DNA of 43,299 bases from Thermoplasmata archaeon (GCA_002727675.1 PBXQ01000056.1:1-43299); one strand, 5' to 3'; shown: positions 10,401 through 19,769, counted from the first letter of the stretch. Translations and numbers: made by a program. The notes: generated by a model not told the origin, from the letters alone.

Positions 10401-10665
10401 GACCATCTGGCTTTTCGTATACCTCAAGCGATACAATAGATACTGTGATAATTATTGTCACATCTTGCAACAACTCATCATTTACTTTGCCAGATAATAA
10501 AACTGAATTACCCCAAATAACGTCATTGACAGAATAAAATTCCAGTACAGGTGATTTATCTTCTATTACTTCAGTTTCAGATGATTCAGACGAAAAAGGA
10601 CCTATACAACCTGAAAAAAGTAATAGCAATGTTAAGCCCAAGGCGTGTGTGATGCTCTTATTCAC
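7471..10665 (-). CDS. TSP3-repeat lipoprotein with C-terminal PNGase F-like domain
   Basis: Lipoprotein signal (LTLLLLFSGCIG); TSP3 array (DADDDGIPDDFDSCPNG ... DLDDDNDSVLDSNDTCPE); C-terminal motifs GCHEWD, NCAEFCNHEHRFSMNG, GCAKETHAGTVANQKGSWPYGRAGWCAG align to PNGase F. Confidence 0.82.
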   Translation of the reverse strand: MNKSITHALGLTLLLLFSGCIGPFSSESSETEVIEDKSPVLEFYSVNDVIWGNSVLLSGKVNDELLQDVTIIITVSIVSLEVYEKPDGQGYWEFIIEDLEPGNYSVTVTALDKAEKQSESLTKEFTILLPDEDDATLTIWRKQIWFESGDEVQITGQLEHNFIESCSLNGGIIWGDNVIGNNTARINFSSDMIFFDSNSGSFHIILTPEQNFSALVIANCGLYTLSVVSTNVSGNILDELVADADDDGIPDDFDSCPNGDSIRLPTMDYDSDGCKDATEDNDDDNDGVQDIDDNCEKGELGWFSNPINDKDGDGCRDDSEDDDDDGDGVIDLDDDCLDSPYGWTSSFVSDYDRDGCRDSDFDLDDDNDGIQDVNDLCPKGVIGWFPSSINDRDSDGCRDSDEDLDDDNDSVLDSNDTCPETIIGFSVNEFGCAEYEWDSDNDGVMDDVDQCEGTPTGLLVNEQGCADLDGDGVYANVDVCPNSPNRWSVDVDGCAVIQHPVSWSTGSYSNSRFGKASDFSFNTKFDGNWRFSIQWDGNSTYLFIFLQSSSSYMSSIWNQNVGTLLSEVPENCHIFFGSYDSDWQSDVDAMANRVNSYRNTQNEEGKLWVDDNVHFVYQQAGSIGGGLGSVISSWSQFYYGIDRFQQWREIGSLYNWARSWSSEPEYRFDYLAKEPQMWNAEYPVEMRKHDSAITVVDLWQSQRHSGGWGSGHKSFANGTFPNSTTMLSFNTMEVYMHHGCSERRDRYQKSDGTWGGCHEWDYDQRLNICQEVGNHSTCGDEFVRYITTYGREGRWLTDISTYLFMVQGGGLQEFRYGGANGGWLNISVYLSTWDDDGLRPTSAEYAFSGGTFRGEYNNQSQYKRIHNLSIPSGTDKVVISSVVTGHGFGKDDANCAEFCNHEHRFSMNGFVTQEDHPMAGNSTVSSDREGCAKETHAGTVANQKGSWPYGRAGWCAGQDTKPWVWDITNWVDWSGGSNLMQYQGLYDGVNYIPQNEQSSGTNQDIRVTSYIVYYTNISNINISIQMFTHEPYSPLQNDSNGEIILSPQIEAWLRDDYFLSSIDD

Positions 10666-10705
10666 ATATCTCGCAAACTACAACCGAACAAAGTTATTTC
10701 TAACA

Positions 10706-11788
10706 TTATTCAATTTCAAGCCTACCAGTTTGAGCAGATAGAGTATTAATTGTAGACGTCTCAGATTGGACATTTAATTTTTCTATCCAAAATAATTTAC
10801 CATGAACTGATGAATGAATTTCTATGACAAGTTCCCAATTAATATTTACAAAAGGCCCATACTCACTACTTGGCCAAGATTGTTCAGGAGGCTTCAATTC
10901 ATTAATAGAGCCATTAATTATAGTAGTAGGTTGACTAGAATCTTGAATTCTCATTGGTTCTTGAAATAATCTCGAAGATCCTGAACCTACAACCATTGGT
11001 GTTGCTTCACCTATCCCAGAACCATCATCTGCTATGGGCATCCATCCCTTAGGGATTGAAGTTGATAAACCAACAGGGGGACGTGATTTATTTTTATGTT
11101 CTAATGCAAGCATCAAAGCATCTCTATGAGGTGGCAATAATCCAACCCTCACGTATCCTCTAATCTTATCTCGTGAGAATATTTGGGGAAGATTACAACT
11201 AAATTTTATTTTGTCATTTGTATTTGAGGAGGCAATATCAATTTTTGGTTTAGGAGGCATATTTTTGATAAATTTGTGCTGTCTCCTTATATCTATCACA
11301 TTCGCAACCAATCTAAATAATAATGACAACATGACAAATGGAGTTGCCATTACAAACAATATTGGATAATCCAATAAGCCCAAACTGATGCTACCAGCCC
11401 ATTCATTTGGCATAACCCCCCAATTAACCAATACTGGTTCTAATACGTGAAGAATTATAGCAAAAATTAGGATTACAACCCCATAAGGAATGGATTTACG
11501 GGCTAACGAATGAAGACTATTCGGAGATAATGCCCATCCGTTTCTAGATGCTAATAATCTATTGATATCATAATCTAATGGTGAACTAAATGGATCAATA
11601 TGTTCAGAATTTGGTTTAGAATCGCAGATATCCCTATGGATAAACCAACCATTTTCATCACCTAAAGATAATTTCGTATCTGATTCAATAGTTGGCCAAC
11701 AGACATCTACATAATCCATCTCTTTTGGGATATGAGATGGTGCATCAAATGGTGGGAATCGCATCCTCAAGTGCGTCCATTTTGGCAA
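10706..11788 (-). CDS. Hypothetical membrane protein with about two TM segments
   Basis: 360-aa ORF; hydrophobic segments YGVVILIFAIILHVLEPVLV and YPILFVMATPFVMLSLLFRLV; ends 1 nt before the next gene's start. Confidence 0.65.
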   Translation of the reverse strand: MPKWTHLRMRFPPFDAPSHIPKEMDYVDVCWPTIESDTKLSLGDENGWFIHRDICDSKPNSEHIDPFSSPLDYDINRLLASRNGWALSPNSLHSLARKSIPYGVVILIFAIILHVLEPVLVNWGVMPNEWAGSISLGLLDYPILFVMATPFVMLSLLFRLVANVIDIRRQHKFIKNMPPKPKIDIASSNTNDKIKFSCNLPQIFSRDKIRGYVRVGLLPPHRDALMLALEHKNKSRPPVGLSTSIPKGWMPIADDGSGIGEATPMVVGSGSSRLFQEPMRIQDSSQPTTIINGSINELKPPEQSWPSSEYGPFVNINWELVIEIHSSVHGKLFWIEKLNVQSETSTINTLSAQTGRLEIE

Positions 11789-13009
11789 TTAATCACCCCT
11801 TAATAACGCCCATGTTGCACTAACGGCCATCTTACGGAATTCAGGAACCTCCTTGAGCATCTTAATTCCTAATGTGACCGGCTTTTCTATGTCCCCTACT
11901 TCATTAATCATTTCAACAACATTTGGTTTTGCAAATGTTGCGAAAGTCTCCTCTAATTCATCATCATTACAATCTGACAAATATAAATTCCTTAGAATTC
12001 TAGCCCTATTCTGGTCCTTTTTCATATGTTTCAATGGTTTAGCTATGACTTGTAATTTAGATTTAGATAACTTGTTCTCTTTAATTGCAGAAATTAATCC
12101 TTCATGCATTAAATCGACCTGTTCAAAACCTGGGCCTATCCCACCCCCAGTAGTAGGCTTGCAAAGACCCACAGCATCCCCAAAAAGGGCTACGCGATCT
12201 TTCACTGGCCGGGATACAACTCCAGAAGTCAAAGGGCCACAATATCGAGAAACCTCTTTTGAATTAGCAAATCTTTCTTTCCAAAGTGGATGATTAATTA
12301 GTGAATAATACAATTCCTCACAACTACGGCCATTCAAATCTTTCACTGTGGACCAAACACCCACCCTCCAACTTTTACCACTAGGGATTACCCAAGCAAA
12401 AAAGCCAGGCGCCACATTTTCCCCTGTATACATATCTAGTAGACCATCGGCACCATCATAGTTAACAACCTCTGCCTGAAAGCCAATCATTATTTCTTTT
12501 GAATTACCCATTTTAAAATATCTTCTTACCCAAGAATGCGCACCATCAGCACCACATAAAAGAGAAGCTACTACACTAACTTCACGACCACCGCGATTTA
12601 CTTCAATCTTAATTCCATCATCAATATACTCTGCAGAAATTGGTTGAGAATCTAGCCATAACCTTGAACCTTTTTCAATTGCCTTAGCCACAATTCCTTG
12701 ATCAAACATTTTTCTACACACCACATGAGTTTTTATCTCTCCTTCATTACCCACAATGACTTGATTTCCTTTTGGACTATGGATTCTAGCACCCCAAACA
12801 GAAGATAGAATTGATGACTCTAATCCAACCTTTGTCATTGCAGAAGGTGTGACAAGTCCTGCGCATTGGAATGGGCGGCCTATTTCTAGGTGTTCTTCTA
12901 GTAACAAAACATCTAATCCAGCAGAACTTAGTTTCTGAGCGAGATACCCTCCTACTGGACCAGCCCCTACGATTACTACATCGGCGCGTTCTTCCATGAT
13001 GAGTGCCAT
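11789..13009 (-). CDS. Geranylgeranyl reductase family FAD-dependent oxidoreductase
   Basis: FAD-binding DVVIVGAGPVGGYLAQKLSSAGLDVLLLEEH, GRPFQCAGLVTPSAM, LFGDAVGLCKPTTGGGIGPGFEQVDL. Confidence 0.88.
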   Translation of the reverse strand: MALIMEERADVVIVGAGPVGGYLAQKLSSAGLDVLLLEEHLEIGRPFQCAGLVTPSAMTKVGLESSILSSVWGARIHSPKGNQVIVGNEGEIKTHVVCRKMFDQGIVAKAIEKGSRLWLDSQPISAEYIDDGIKIEVNRGGREVSVVASLLCGADGAHSWVRRYFKMGNSKEIMIGFQAEVVNYDGADGLLDMYTGENVAPGFFAWVIPSGKSWRVGVWSTVKDLNGRSCEELYYSLINHPLWKERFANSKEVSRYCGPLTSGVVSRPVKDRVALFGDAVGLCKPTTGGGIGPGFEQVDLMHEGLISAIKENKLSKSKLQVIAKPLKHMKKDQNRARILRNLYLSDCNDDELEETFATFAKPNVVEMINEVGDIEKPVTLGIKMLKEVPEFRKMAVSATWALLRGD

Positions 13010-13099
13010 GATGAGGTCTGATATCTTATTTTGCTATTGTTGAAAGAGCAAAAAGACATTCGTAACCCAATTTTAATCAATGATTAAGACATTCGTGTT

Positions 13100-15382
13100 T
13101 TATTTTCTATTTCCTTTACGACGACCGCGGCGCTTGCCACCAGTCTTTTCAATTAAAATACCAATTAGTTCACTAGCATTGCCATTCTTACCGCCACTCA
13201 ATTCATCAAAAGAATTAGACCCCACTAATTTACAAGCCTCTTCTTCTGAAATTTCTAATTGTTCTATCTTTTTAATCAATAATTTCAATTGCGGCTCACT
13301 AATTGGGCGGGGTTGTTCACTCATCTTTTCTTTTAATATTCCAATTAAAGTGCTAGCTTTATCCATTGTCAGTGAATCCAAGTCTTGAATTTCCACCAAT
13401 AATAAGGCAGAATCAATATCTATACCTTCAATCCCATCAATCAATGACATAACATAATTACACTGTTTTTCAGTTGCTGGAGGTGGACCGAGTTCCAGTA
13501 GTTGCTTAATTATATCACTAATTTCAGGCCCTGTAATTTGATTGATTTCACGGCCACCTAAATAATCTGATATTTCATCTTCAGACATTTTTTGGGTTAA
13601 TTGATTAAATTTCATGATTTGATTTGTAGTTGGAGTTTGTCTTTTCAATTCTAGTGCAGCAGCATGTAAACTCCTAAAGTGATCGGTAAATCCATTCCAA
13701 ACAGATGGAGCATCTCTTTCACCTACTTCTATAGCATCCAACCTTTCCTCCATTTCAGCAGTGAAATCAGCCGAAAATAGATATGCGACATTAGAGCCGT
13801 CTTCCTCTTGAGTATACATTGGAGCGACTTCTAGCCAACAAATACGACCTTTTTCCGTGGGAATTAAAGATCCTGATTCATCATTTACATATTTCCTAAT
13901 AATCAATTTATCAATTGTTGTCGCATAAGTTGACGGGCGACCAATCCCTCTATCTTTCATTTCTGAAACGAGAGTGTGTTGACGAAAACGCCTTGGCGGT
14001 TTAGTTTCATCTTGTATGAATCTAGGACTATCATCTGATTTTTCTATATCAATTTTTGAACCAACATTAACATCAAAACTTGGTTCACTCGTATTTGGTT
14101 TATTACGTTCTAGCTTTTCAAATGCTAATTCCCAACCTGCATGAGTCCTCCAGGAATATGTCCCCGATAATGTCTTACTAAACCCATCAACTTCTGCTGT
14201 TAAAGAATACCTTTGGTATTCTGATTTTGTCATCTGACTTCCTGCAAAACGTGACCAAATCAAACCATAAAGTTGCGATTCATCCTTACCTAGTCCTTCT
14301 GGGGACTGAACTTCAGGACGTGTGGGCCTAATTGCTTCGTGAGCATCCTGTGCATTGCTCACCTTTTTTCCAAGCACACCGGTACCGACAAATTCAGGAC
14401 CCCATTTTTCATTTATGAAATTCTTAATTATATCTCTTGAAGAGGAATTTGTTCTAGTTGAATCTGTACGAATATAGGTTATATGACCAGAATTGTATAA
14501 TTCACTTGCGACCCTCATCGTCTTTTTAGGTGTCCAATTACTCCATCTCCCGCCTGCTGCTTGCAATAGAGCATCAGTAGTAAATGGCGGACTTGGATTT
14601 CTAGAATAATTTGAATTCTTATTTGCGGTGATTGTAATTGAAGATTCATTGGTTAATGAATCAAAAGCTTCCTTGGCTAATTTTTCGTCATTCGTTCTAT
14701 TAGAATCAAATTTGTCATCTTGGTCCCTCCAAGCATCTACATCATCCTTTGCATGGAACTTAGCATTGAAATTAATTCCCTGAGCAATTGTATTAACAGA
14801 GAAAAATGGAGTGGGCACAAATGATTCCCTCTCTAATTCACGTTCAACTACAAAACCAAGTGTTGGTGTCTGAACTCTGCCCATCGAATTTAGTCGCCAA
14901 GAACGAGCGAATTTGGAAGACCTGAAACCAACTAAACGATCCATGAACCTCCTTACTTTAGCAGCATCAACCAATTGTATATCAACTTCTGAAGAATTAG
15001 ATATTGCATCTTCGATTGCTGTTTTGGTAATTTCATGAAAAACAATCCTCTTACAAGGTGCTATCTCACCGAGAATTTCACTCAATCTCCATGCGATGAA
15101 TTCCCCTTCTCTATCTGGATCAGTAGCAAGAAATATCTCATCAACATCTTTAGCTTCCTTTTTCAAACTCATTACAACCTTTTCAGATCTTTCGGTCCAA
15201 TCCCATGGAGGGTTTGGTAGAGATCCTTCATTAGATGCCCACATTGCTTTATTTGATTCCTTATGATTTCCAGAAGGTAAGTCCTGTACATGCCCCATGC
15301 AGGCCCTAACGAGATAATTTTTTCCAAGATATTTTTGAATGGTTTTTGATTTGGCTTTAGATTCGACAATTAACATTTTCAT
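13100..15382 (-). CDS. topA: DNA topoisomerase I (type IA)
   Basis: Toprim MLIVESKAKSKTIQKYLG ... LATDPDREGEFIAWRL; active-site region GHITYIRTDSTRTN; GIGRPSTYATTIDKLI; no zinc-finger Cys clusters at the C-terminus. Confidence 0.93.
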   Translation of the reverse strand: MKMLIVESKAKSKTIQKYLGKNYLVRACMGHVQDLPSGNHKESNKAMWASNEGSLPNPPWDWTERSEKVVMSLKKEAKDVDEIFLATDPDREGEFIAWRLSEILGEIAPCKRIVFHEITKTAIEDAISNSSEVDIQLVDAAKVRRFMDRLVGFRSSKFARSWRLNSMGRVQTPTLGFVVERELERESFVPTPFFSVNTIAQGINFNAKFHAKDDVDAWRDQDDKFDSNRTNDEKLAKEAFDSLTNESSITITANKNSNYSRNPSPPFTTDALLQAAGGRWSNWTPKKTMRVASELYNSGHITYIRTDSTRTNSSSRDIIKNFINEKWGPEFVGTGVLGKKVSNAQDAHEAIRPTRPEVQSPEGLGKDESQLYGLIWSRFAGSQMTKSEYQRYSLTAEVDGFSKTLSGTYSWRTHAGWELAFEKLERNKPNTSEPSFDVNVGSKIDIEKSDDSPRFIQDETKPPRRFRQHTLVSEMKDRGIGRPSTYATTIDKLIIRKYVNDESGSLIPTEKGRICWLEVAPMYTQEEDGSNVAYLFSADFTAEMEERLDAIEVGERDAPSVWNGFTDHFRSLHAAALELKRQTPTTNQIMKFNQLTQKMSEDEISDYLGGREINQITGPEISDIIKQLLELGPPPATEKQCNYVMSLIDGIEGIDIDSALLLVEIQDLDSLTMDKASTLIGILKEKMSEQPRPISEPQLKLLIKKIEQLEISEEEACKLVGSNSFDELSGGKNGNASELIGILIEKTGGKRRGRRKGNRK

Positions 15383-15424
15383 ATTATCCCCTCAAATTTT
15401 CAACCCAGAATTTGTAAGGAAAAT

Positions 15425-15457
15425 ACTCCGCTTCGCGTGCGCGCACACGCGAGGAGT
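15425..15457. promoter_or_regulatory. GC-rich hairpin upstream of topA
   Basis: ACTCC-(GCT)-TCGCGTG-CGCGCA-CACGCGA-GGAGT: 7-bp inner stem, 6-nt loop, 5-bp outer stem, in AT-rich intergenic DNA. Confidence 0.5.
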
Positions 15458-15571
15458 TGAGTTGATTGAAGTTTGGAACTCCGAAACAACAACACCTTCC
15501 GCATCCAGTTTTTCTCGGCTCAACCACCCTTCATAAATTATGTTGATGAGAATTATTGATGATGTCATAAT

Positions 15572-15588
15572 GGGGAACTACGTTCCCC
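15572..15588 (-). terminator. Hairpin 3' of ORF 15611-16033, possible terminator or processing element
   Basis: GGGGAAC-TAC-GTTCCCC perfect 7-bp stem just after the minus-strand stop codon. Confidence 0.4.
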
Positions 15589-15610
15589 CGTGGAGAATGA
15601 ATAATTACTA

Positions 15611-16033
15611 CTATGACAAGCCAGCAAGAAAAATTTCGCGGCGGGATTTCTCGTCCCATGGCTCAGTAGCAGCAGGCCCGGCGCAACCTATGCAACCAGG
15701 ATAACCTGCAACAAGTAAATCCGAAATTTGTTTAGAAAGTACCTCCCAACTAGTATCAAAGTCATTATCAAATACTGGAATCCAACAAGTAGACAAATCT
15801 GGCTCATCACCTCCTATCAAAAAGAGTAATTTTCCTTCATGAAATAATCTAAGTTGATTTTCAACCCCCTTAACCACTTGAGGCTCATTAATTAATTGAG
15901 GCAATTGATCGTTAATCTGTAAAGCGATGTTTGTTGCTTTAATGTAATAATTCTCGGGAACTTCTAGGATGCCGCCTTCTGACCTCAATAAACGCCTAGC
16001 AGCCTCTGCCAAAGATGGTGTGACCTCCCCCAT
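15611..16033 (-). CDS. Hypothetical protein with C-terminal CxxC motif
   Basis: 140-aa ORF; GYPGCIGCAGPAATEPWDEKSRREIF near the C-terminus. Confidence 0.65.
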   Translation of the reverse strand: MGEVTPSLAEAARRLLRSEGGILEVPENYYIKATNIALQINDQLPQLINEPQVVKGVENQLRLFHEGKLLFLIGGDEPDLSTCWIPVFDNDFDTSWEVLSKQISDLLVAGYPGCIGCAGPAATEPWDEKSRREIFLAGLS

Positions 16034-16093
16034 AGACCAAGCGGAAGAGTCGCAACGCTTGAAGGGTGTCGGCTAACCGGGGTATTGAGGGGA

Positions 16094-17044
16094 ATGGCTC
16101 AACTAACTGTTCATGCGCCGGGATTAGACCTACCTAATCCACTTATGCTCGCTAGTGGACTACAAGGTGGATCCGTTTCAGCACTCGAAAGAGTTGCTAA
16201 AAGCCGATGTGGTGGCTTAGTGTCAAAAAGCATCGGACCATCCCCTAGAGAAATATATCCTGGACCTGTTTGTGTCGAGGCTATGAATGGAGTCATATTG
16301 AATGCCATGGGGCTACCAAACCCCGGTGTTGATGCATTTTCTAAAATGCTAGCAAACAATGAATTTGCAAAACCAATGCTTGTTTCAATTTTTGGACCAG
16401 ATTCAGAATCATTCTCAAATATTGCAATTAAAATGGAAAAATCTGGTGCAACAGCCCTAGAACTTAACTTATCATGCCCTCATTCAAAACCAGGCAGTAC
16501 TGCATTAATAGTTGGCCAGCAACCTAATTTAATTCATGAATATGTCAGTGCGGTTAAAGATGTTGTAAATATTCCCGTTTATGCGAAATTAACGCCAAAT
16601 ACTGCTAGCATCGCTATCGAAGCTGGAGCCGCATTAAATGCGGGTGCTGATGGAATTTCTCTAATAAATACGGTCTCAGCACTGGAAATAGACCCTTTTG
16701 CGGGGCGCCCAATTATTGGGAATCTATTGTGTGGGATGTCAGGCCCAACAATTAGACCTATTGCCCAAAGAAAGATTGCTGAAGTAGCATTAGCTATGAG
16801 AAGAGGAGATATCCCTGTTGCGCCAATATTGGGCATGGGCGGAATTACCACAGGACTTGATGTCGCGAGATTCATAATGCTCGGAGCAACTGCTGTGCAA
16901 ATTGGTAGTGCACTAATTTATGATGACATTGATGTCTTTGAAACCATTGAAAAAGAACTCAATGACTTCATGGATGTCCAAGGATTTCGTGACCTTGAAA
17001 GCATGAGAGGAATCGCCCTAGATTCATTGGAGGGATTGAATTGA
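16094..17044 (+). CDS. pyrD: Dihydroorotate dehydrogenase catalytic subunit (class 1B type)
   Basis: LELNLSCPHSKPG, VYAKLTPNTASIAIEAGAALNAGADGISLINT, ILGMGGITTGLDVARFIMLGATAVQIGSAL; followed by pyrK. Confidence 0.9.
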   Translation: MAQLTVHAPGLDLPNPLMLASGLQGGSVSALERVAKSRCGGLVSKSIGPSPREIYPGPVCVEAMNGVILNAMGLPNPGVDAFSKMLANNEFAKPMLVSIFGPDSESFSNIAIKMEKSGATALELNLSCPHSKPGSTALIVGQQPNLIHEYVSAVKDVVNIPVYAKLTPNTASIAIEAGAALNAGADGISLINTVSALEIDPFAGRPIIGNLLCGMSGPTIRPIAQRKIAEVALAMRRGDIPVAPILGMGGITTGLDVARFIMLGATAVQIGSALIYDDIDVFETIEKELNDFMDVQGFRDLESMRGIALDSLEGLN

Positions 17045-18027
17045 AAAAACATACCCACACTAAAGAACGTGATAAACACTTCAATCTAAATGCATTAGTT
17101 GAGGCTTGTTGTGAAAGAATGGAAAAAGAATATCAACAACACAATAGACTACCCACCCCAATTCCTTCACCCATAATCGAAATTACAAAAGAATCCAATG
17201 GAGTCTCTACAATTTGGATTCAAGTCCCAACAATTTTAGCCACAGATTACAAACCAGGTCAATATTTCATGTGTTGGAACCCTTATGACTCCGAAGGCGG
17301 AATGAGTAAAAAAAATTACAATTCAGAAAAACCTTACAGTGTAGGAGATATACGAGTGGACCGTAGTGGAATCGATGAAGAAACTGCTCCCGACCAAGGT
17401 TTAGATGGCAGCACAATGATGGGATTTACAATTAAAAATCTAGGCCGTCAAAGTGGTGAATTAATTAAGATGGAAAAGGGTGATTGGTTCGCCATACGTG
17501 GCCCCTTTGGAACTAATTTTCAGACCCCTAATTTTGGTGAGACTTTAATTTTAGTTTCCGGCGGAATTGGTTCAACGCCTATGCATATGGCTGCAAAAGA
17601 AGCACGTAACAAATTAGGAGATAAACTGACCATTCATTCCATAATGGGATTCCAAACTAGTGATGACGTTCATTATCATGATAAAATGGGGGAAATTTGT
17701 GACAGTGTGACTGTAACTACCGATGACGGTAGTTTCGGATTACAAGGTTATCCAACTATTCCCCTGAGAGAAATAATTTCTAATTGCGAGCCATCAAATA
17801 CTAAATTATTCACTTGTGGCCCTGAACCAATGATGAAACCAGTACTTGAAATATGTGAAGAAAATGGAATTGAATCTTATGCTGCCATGGAGAGATATTT
17901 ACCCTGCAGTGTTGCTGCCTGTGGGTTGTGCATGGTAGGTGACCGTCTGACATGTAGGCAGGGACCTGTAATGGAAGGTTCTTGGTTATTAGAACAAGAT
18001 GATTTTGGATCCCCGCATTACCATTGA
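17041..18027 (+). CDS. pyrK: Dihydroorotate dehydrogenase electron transfer subunit (PyrK-like)
   Basis: Ferredoxin reductase-like fold motifs (PGQYFMCW, LILVSGGIGSTPM); C-terminal 2Fe-2S-type Cys set CSVAACGLCMVGDRLTC; TTG start overlaps pyrD stop. Confidence 0.88.
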   Translation: MKKHTHTKERDKHFNLNALVEACCERMEKEYQQHNRLPTPIPSPIIEITKESNGVSTIWIQVPTILATDYKPGQYFMCWNPYDSEGGMSKKNYNSEKPYSVGDIRVDRSGIDEETAPDQGLDGSTMMGFTIKNLGRQSGELIKMEKGDWFAIRGPFGTNFQTPNFGETLILVSGGIGSTPMHMAAKEARNKLGDKLTIHSIMGFQTSDDVHYHDKMGEICDSVTVTTDDGSFGLQGYPTIPLREIISNCEPSNTKLFTCGPEPMMKPVLEICEENGIESYAAMERYLPCSVAACGLCMVGDRLTCRQGPVMEGSWLLEQDDFGSPHYH

Positions 18028-18079
18028 TTACTAACGCTGTAAAGGGAGTGTTTTATCCCACACACTCTTTGCGATAATC

Positions 18080-18478
18080 ATGGCATTGAGTCGGCGAGCA
18101 CGGTTATTTGTCATCGGATTATTCATTACTGCAGCACTAACTTTAGTATTAGCGGGAAATGAGCCAGATGTTCAATACAGTGTTGATGAAATTATGGTAT
18201 CACCTAGCCAATTTGAAGGAGATGATGTGCATTTAAGAGGATCAGTTGTTGTAGATTCTTATGACTCATATAACTTTACTTTCTCTCTTCATGGCACATA
18301 TCAAAATTTGACAATCGATGCATCTGGCACACCATTGCCACCTTCTTTTGAAGAAGGAAGGGTAGTGGCGATTAAAGGAGAATTAATCAAAAATAATAAT
18401 GAATGGAAAGTAATAGCTGAAGAAATTATTACCGGTTGCCCTTCAAAATATGATGCTGCTGAAGAAAATCAGACATAA
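18080..18478 (+). CDS. ccmE: CcmE-like haem chaperone, CxxxY variant
   Basis: N-terminal TM; OB-fold pattern VHLRGSVVVDSY ... VVAIKGELI; C-terminal CPSKY in the place of the usual HxxxY. Confidence 0.68.
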   Translation: MALSRRARLFVIGLFITAALTLVLAGNEPDVQYSVDEIMVSPSQFEGDDVHLRGSVVVDSYDSYNFTFSLHGTYQNLTIDASGTPLPPSFEEGRVVAIKGELIKNNNEWKVIAEEIITGCPSKYDAAEENQT

Positions 18479-18509
18479 TAATTAATATCTCAAACCCATT
18501 CCTAGAAAT

Positions 18510-19748
18510 ATGTCAGAACAAACTTCCAGCGAGCCAAATTATTCCCCTGAAAGTGATGATTCCCCCAAAGATACAAGGCAGCAATACATCCCAGTTTCGC
18601 GTGCTAAAGTTAAGGAATCCTTGTTCCAACATGAAGATATTGACGATGAAATTCGTGATGGGCTATCAAAGGTATCACAGATGTTAGAAGCAATATGGCA
18701 TCATTCATCACATGCTGGTTTAGAAAATCTCAAATCATTGTACGAAAGCATGGACCCTGACCAAATTGGCACACCAGATAGCGTTGGTAAAGAAGAATTC
18801 TTGTCCACCTTGACTGAAGCACTAAAAGATGGAAATTGGGAGGAAATTACTGATGAGGAGATGCAGGAAGCATTAGAGGGAGAAGATGTATTTGCTATCA
18901 GCCTTGATGTACGATTCGATGAATATGTGACAATGAAATTGTTCAAACTTGGCGAGGTCTCCATTGAAGATGAACGTACTTCATGGTTTGGAAGAAAAAA
19001 ACAACAAGTTACAATAGAAGCTTACGACCGTATTATCCAAATATTAGAATTCCAAGATGAATCTTGGTTTTCAGAAAGGAAAAGAATGAAGCATTACCAG
19101 GGTGATGAAGGAAAAGGAATACATATCCGCCTCTTCAAAACAGTTCCTAAACTAGATCTTGAAACTATTTTCCCAAACACCTCACCCATGATGCGCGGTG
19201 TAGACAAAATTAAGATTGGGGCACCTCTAGTTGGTGGTTTGGTCTCTATTGGAATGAAATTTGGACCTGTTCTATTGGGCGCCTCATCTAGCGGAAATAC
19301 CTCACTATCACTACTTGGTGGAATACTTGCTGCAATGGGAACCTATGTGATGAAAACCTACATGTCATATCAAAAAACAAGGGAGAGATACCAAACACAA
19401 GTATCTAAAGATCTATATTTTAAAGGTCAAGCAAACAATGCAGCAGTACTCAATATGATTGTTGATATAGGGGAAGAACAAGAGGTAAAAGAGGCGCTAT
19501 TAGCATACACATTCCTGCTTTTAGAGCAAGATAAAAACTACGATGAAGAAGCTCTTGATGACCGTATAGAAGGATGGTTACTCAACACCTTTGGATATGA
19601 AGTTGACTTCGAGGTTGATGATGCTCTAGCAAAATTAGAAGATATGAGACTATTGTCTAAATCAGAAAAGGGGATTTTATCAGTTACTTCAATAAAAGAA
19701 TCCCTATCAATCCTCGACGATTACTGGGACAACATCTATGATTACTGA
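18510..19748 (+). CDS. DUF3754/TMEM143-like membrane protein
   Basis: HIRLFKTVPKLDLETIFPNTSPMMRGVDKIKIGAPLVGG followed by a TM hairpin and KTRERYQTQVSKDLYFKGQANNAAVLNMIVD. Confidence 0.7.
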   Translation: MSEQTSSEPNYSPESDDSPKDTRQQYIPVSRAKVKESLFQHEDIDDEIRDGLSKVSQMLEAIWHHSSHAGLENLKSLYESMDPDQIGTPDSVGKEEFLSTLTEALKDGNWEEITDEEMQEALEGEDVFAISLDVRFDEYVTMKLFKLGEVSIEDERTSWFGRKKQQVTIEAYDRIIQILEFQDESWFSERKRMKHYQGDEGKGIHIRLFKTVPKLDLETIFPNTSPMMRGVDKIKIGAPLVGGLVSIGMKFGPVLLGASSSGNTSLSLLGGILAAMGTYVMKTYMSYQKTRERYQTQVSKDLYFKGQANNAAVLNMIVDIGEEQEVKEALLAYTFLLLEQDKNYDEEALDDRIEGWLLNTFGYEVDFEVDDALAKLEDMRLLSKSEKGILSVTSIKESLSILDDYWDNIYDY

Positions 19749-19769
19749 ATTACTAAACCGTCGGGTTGA

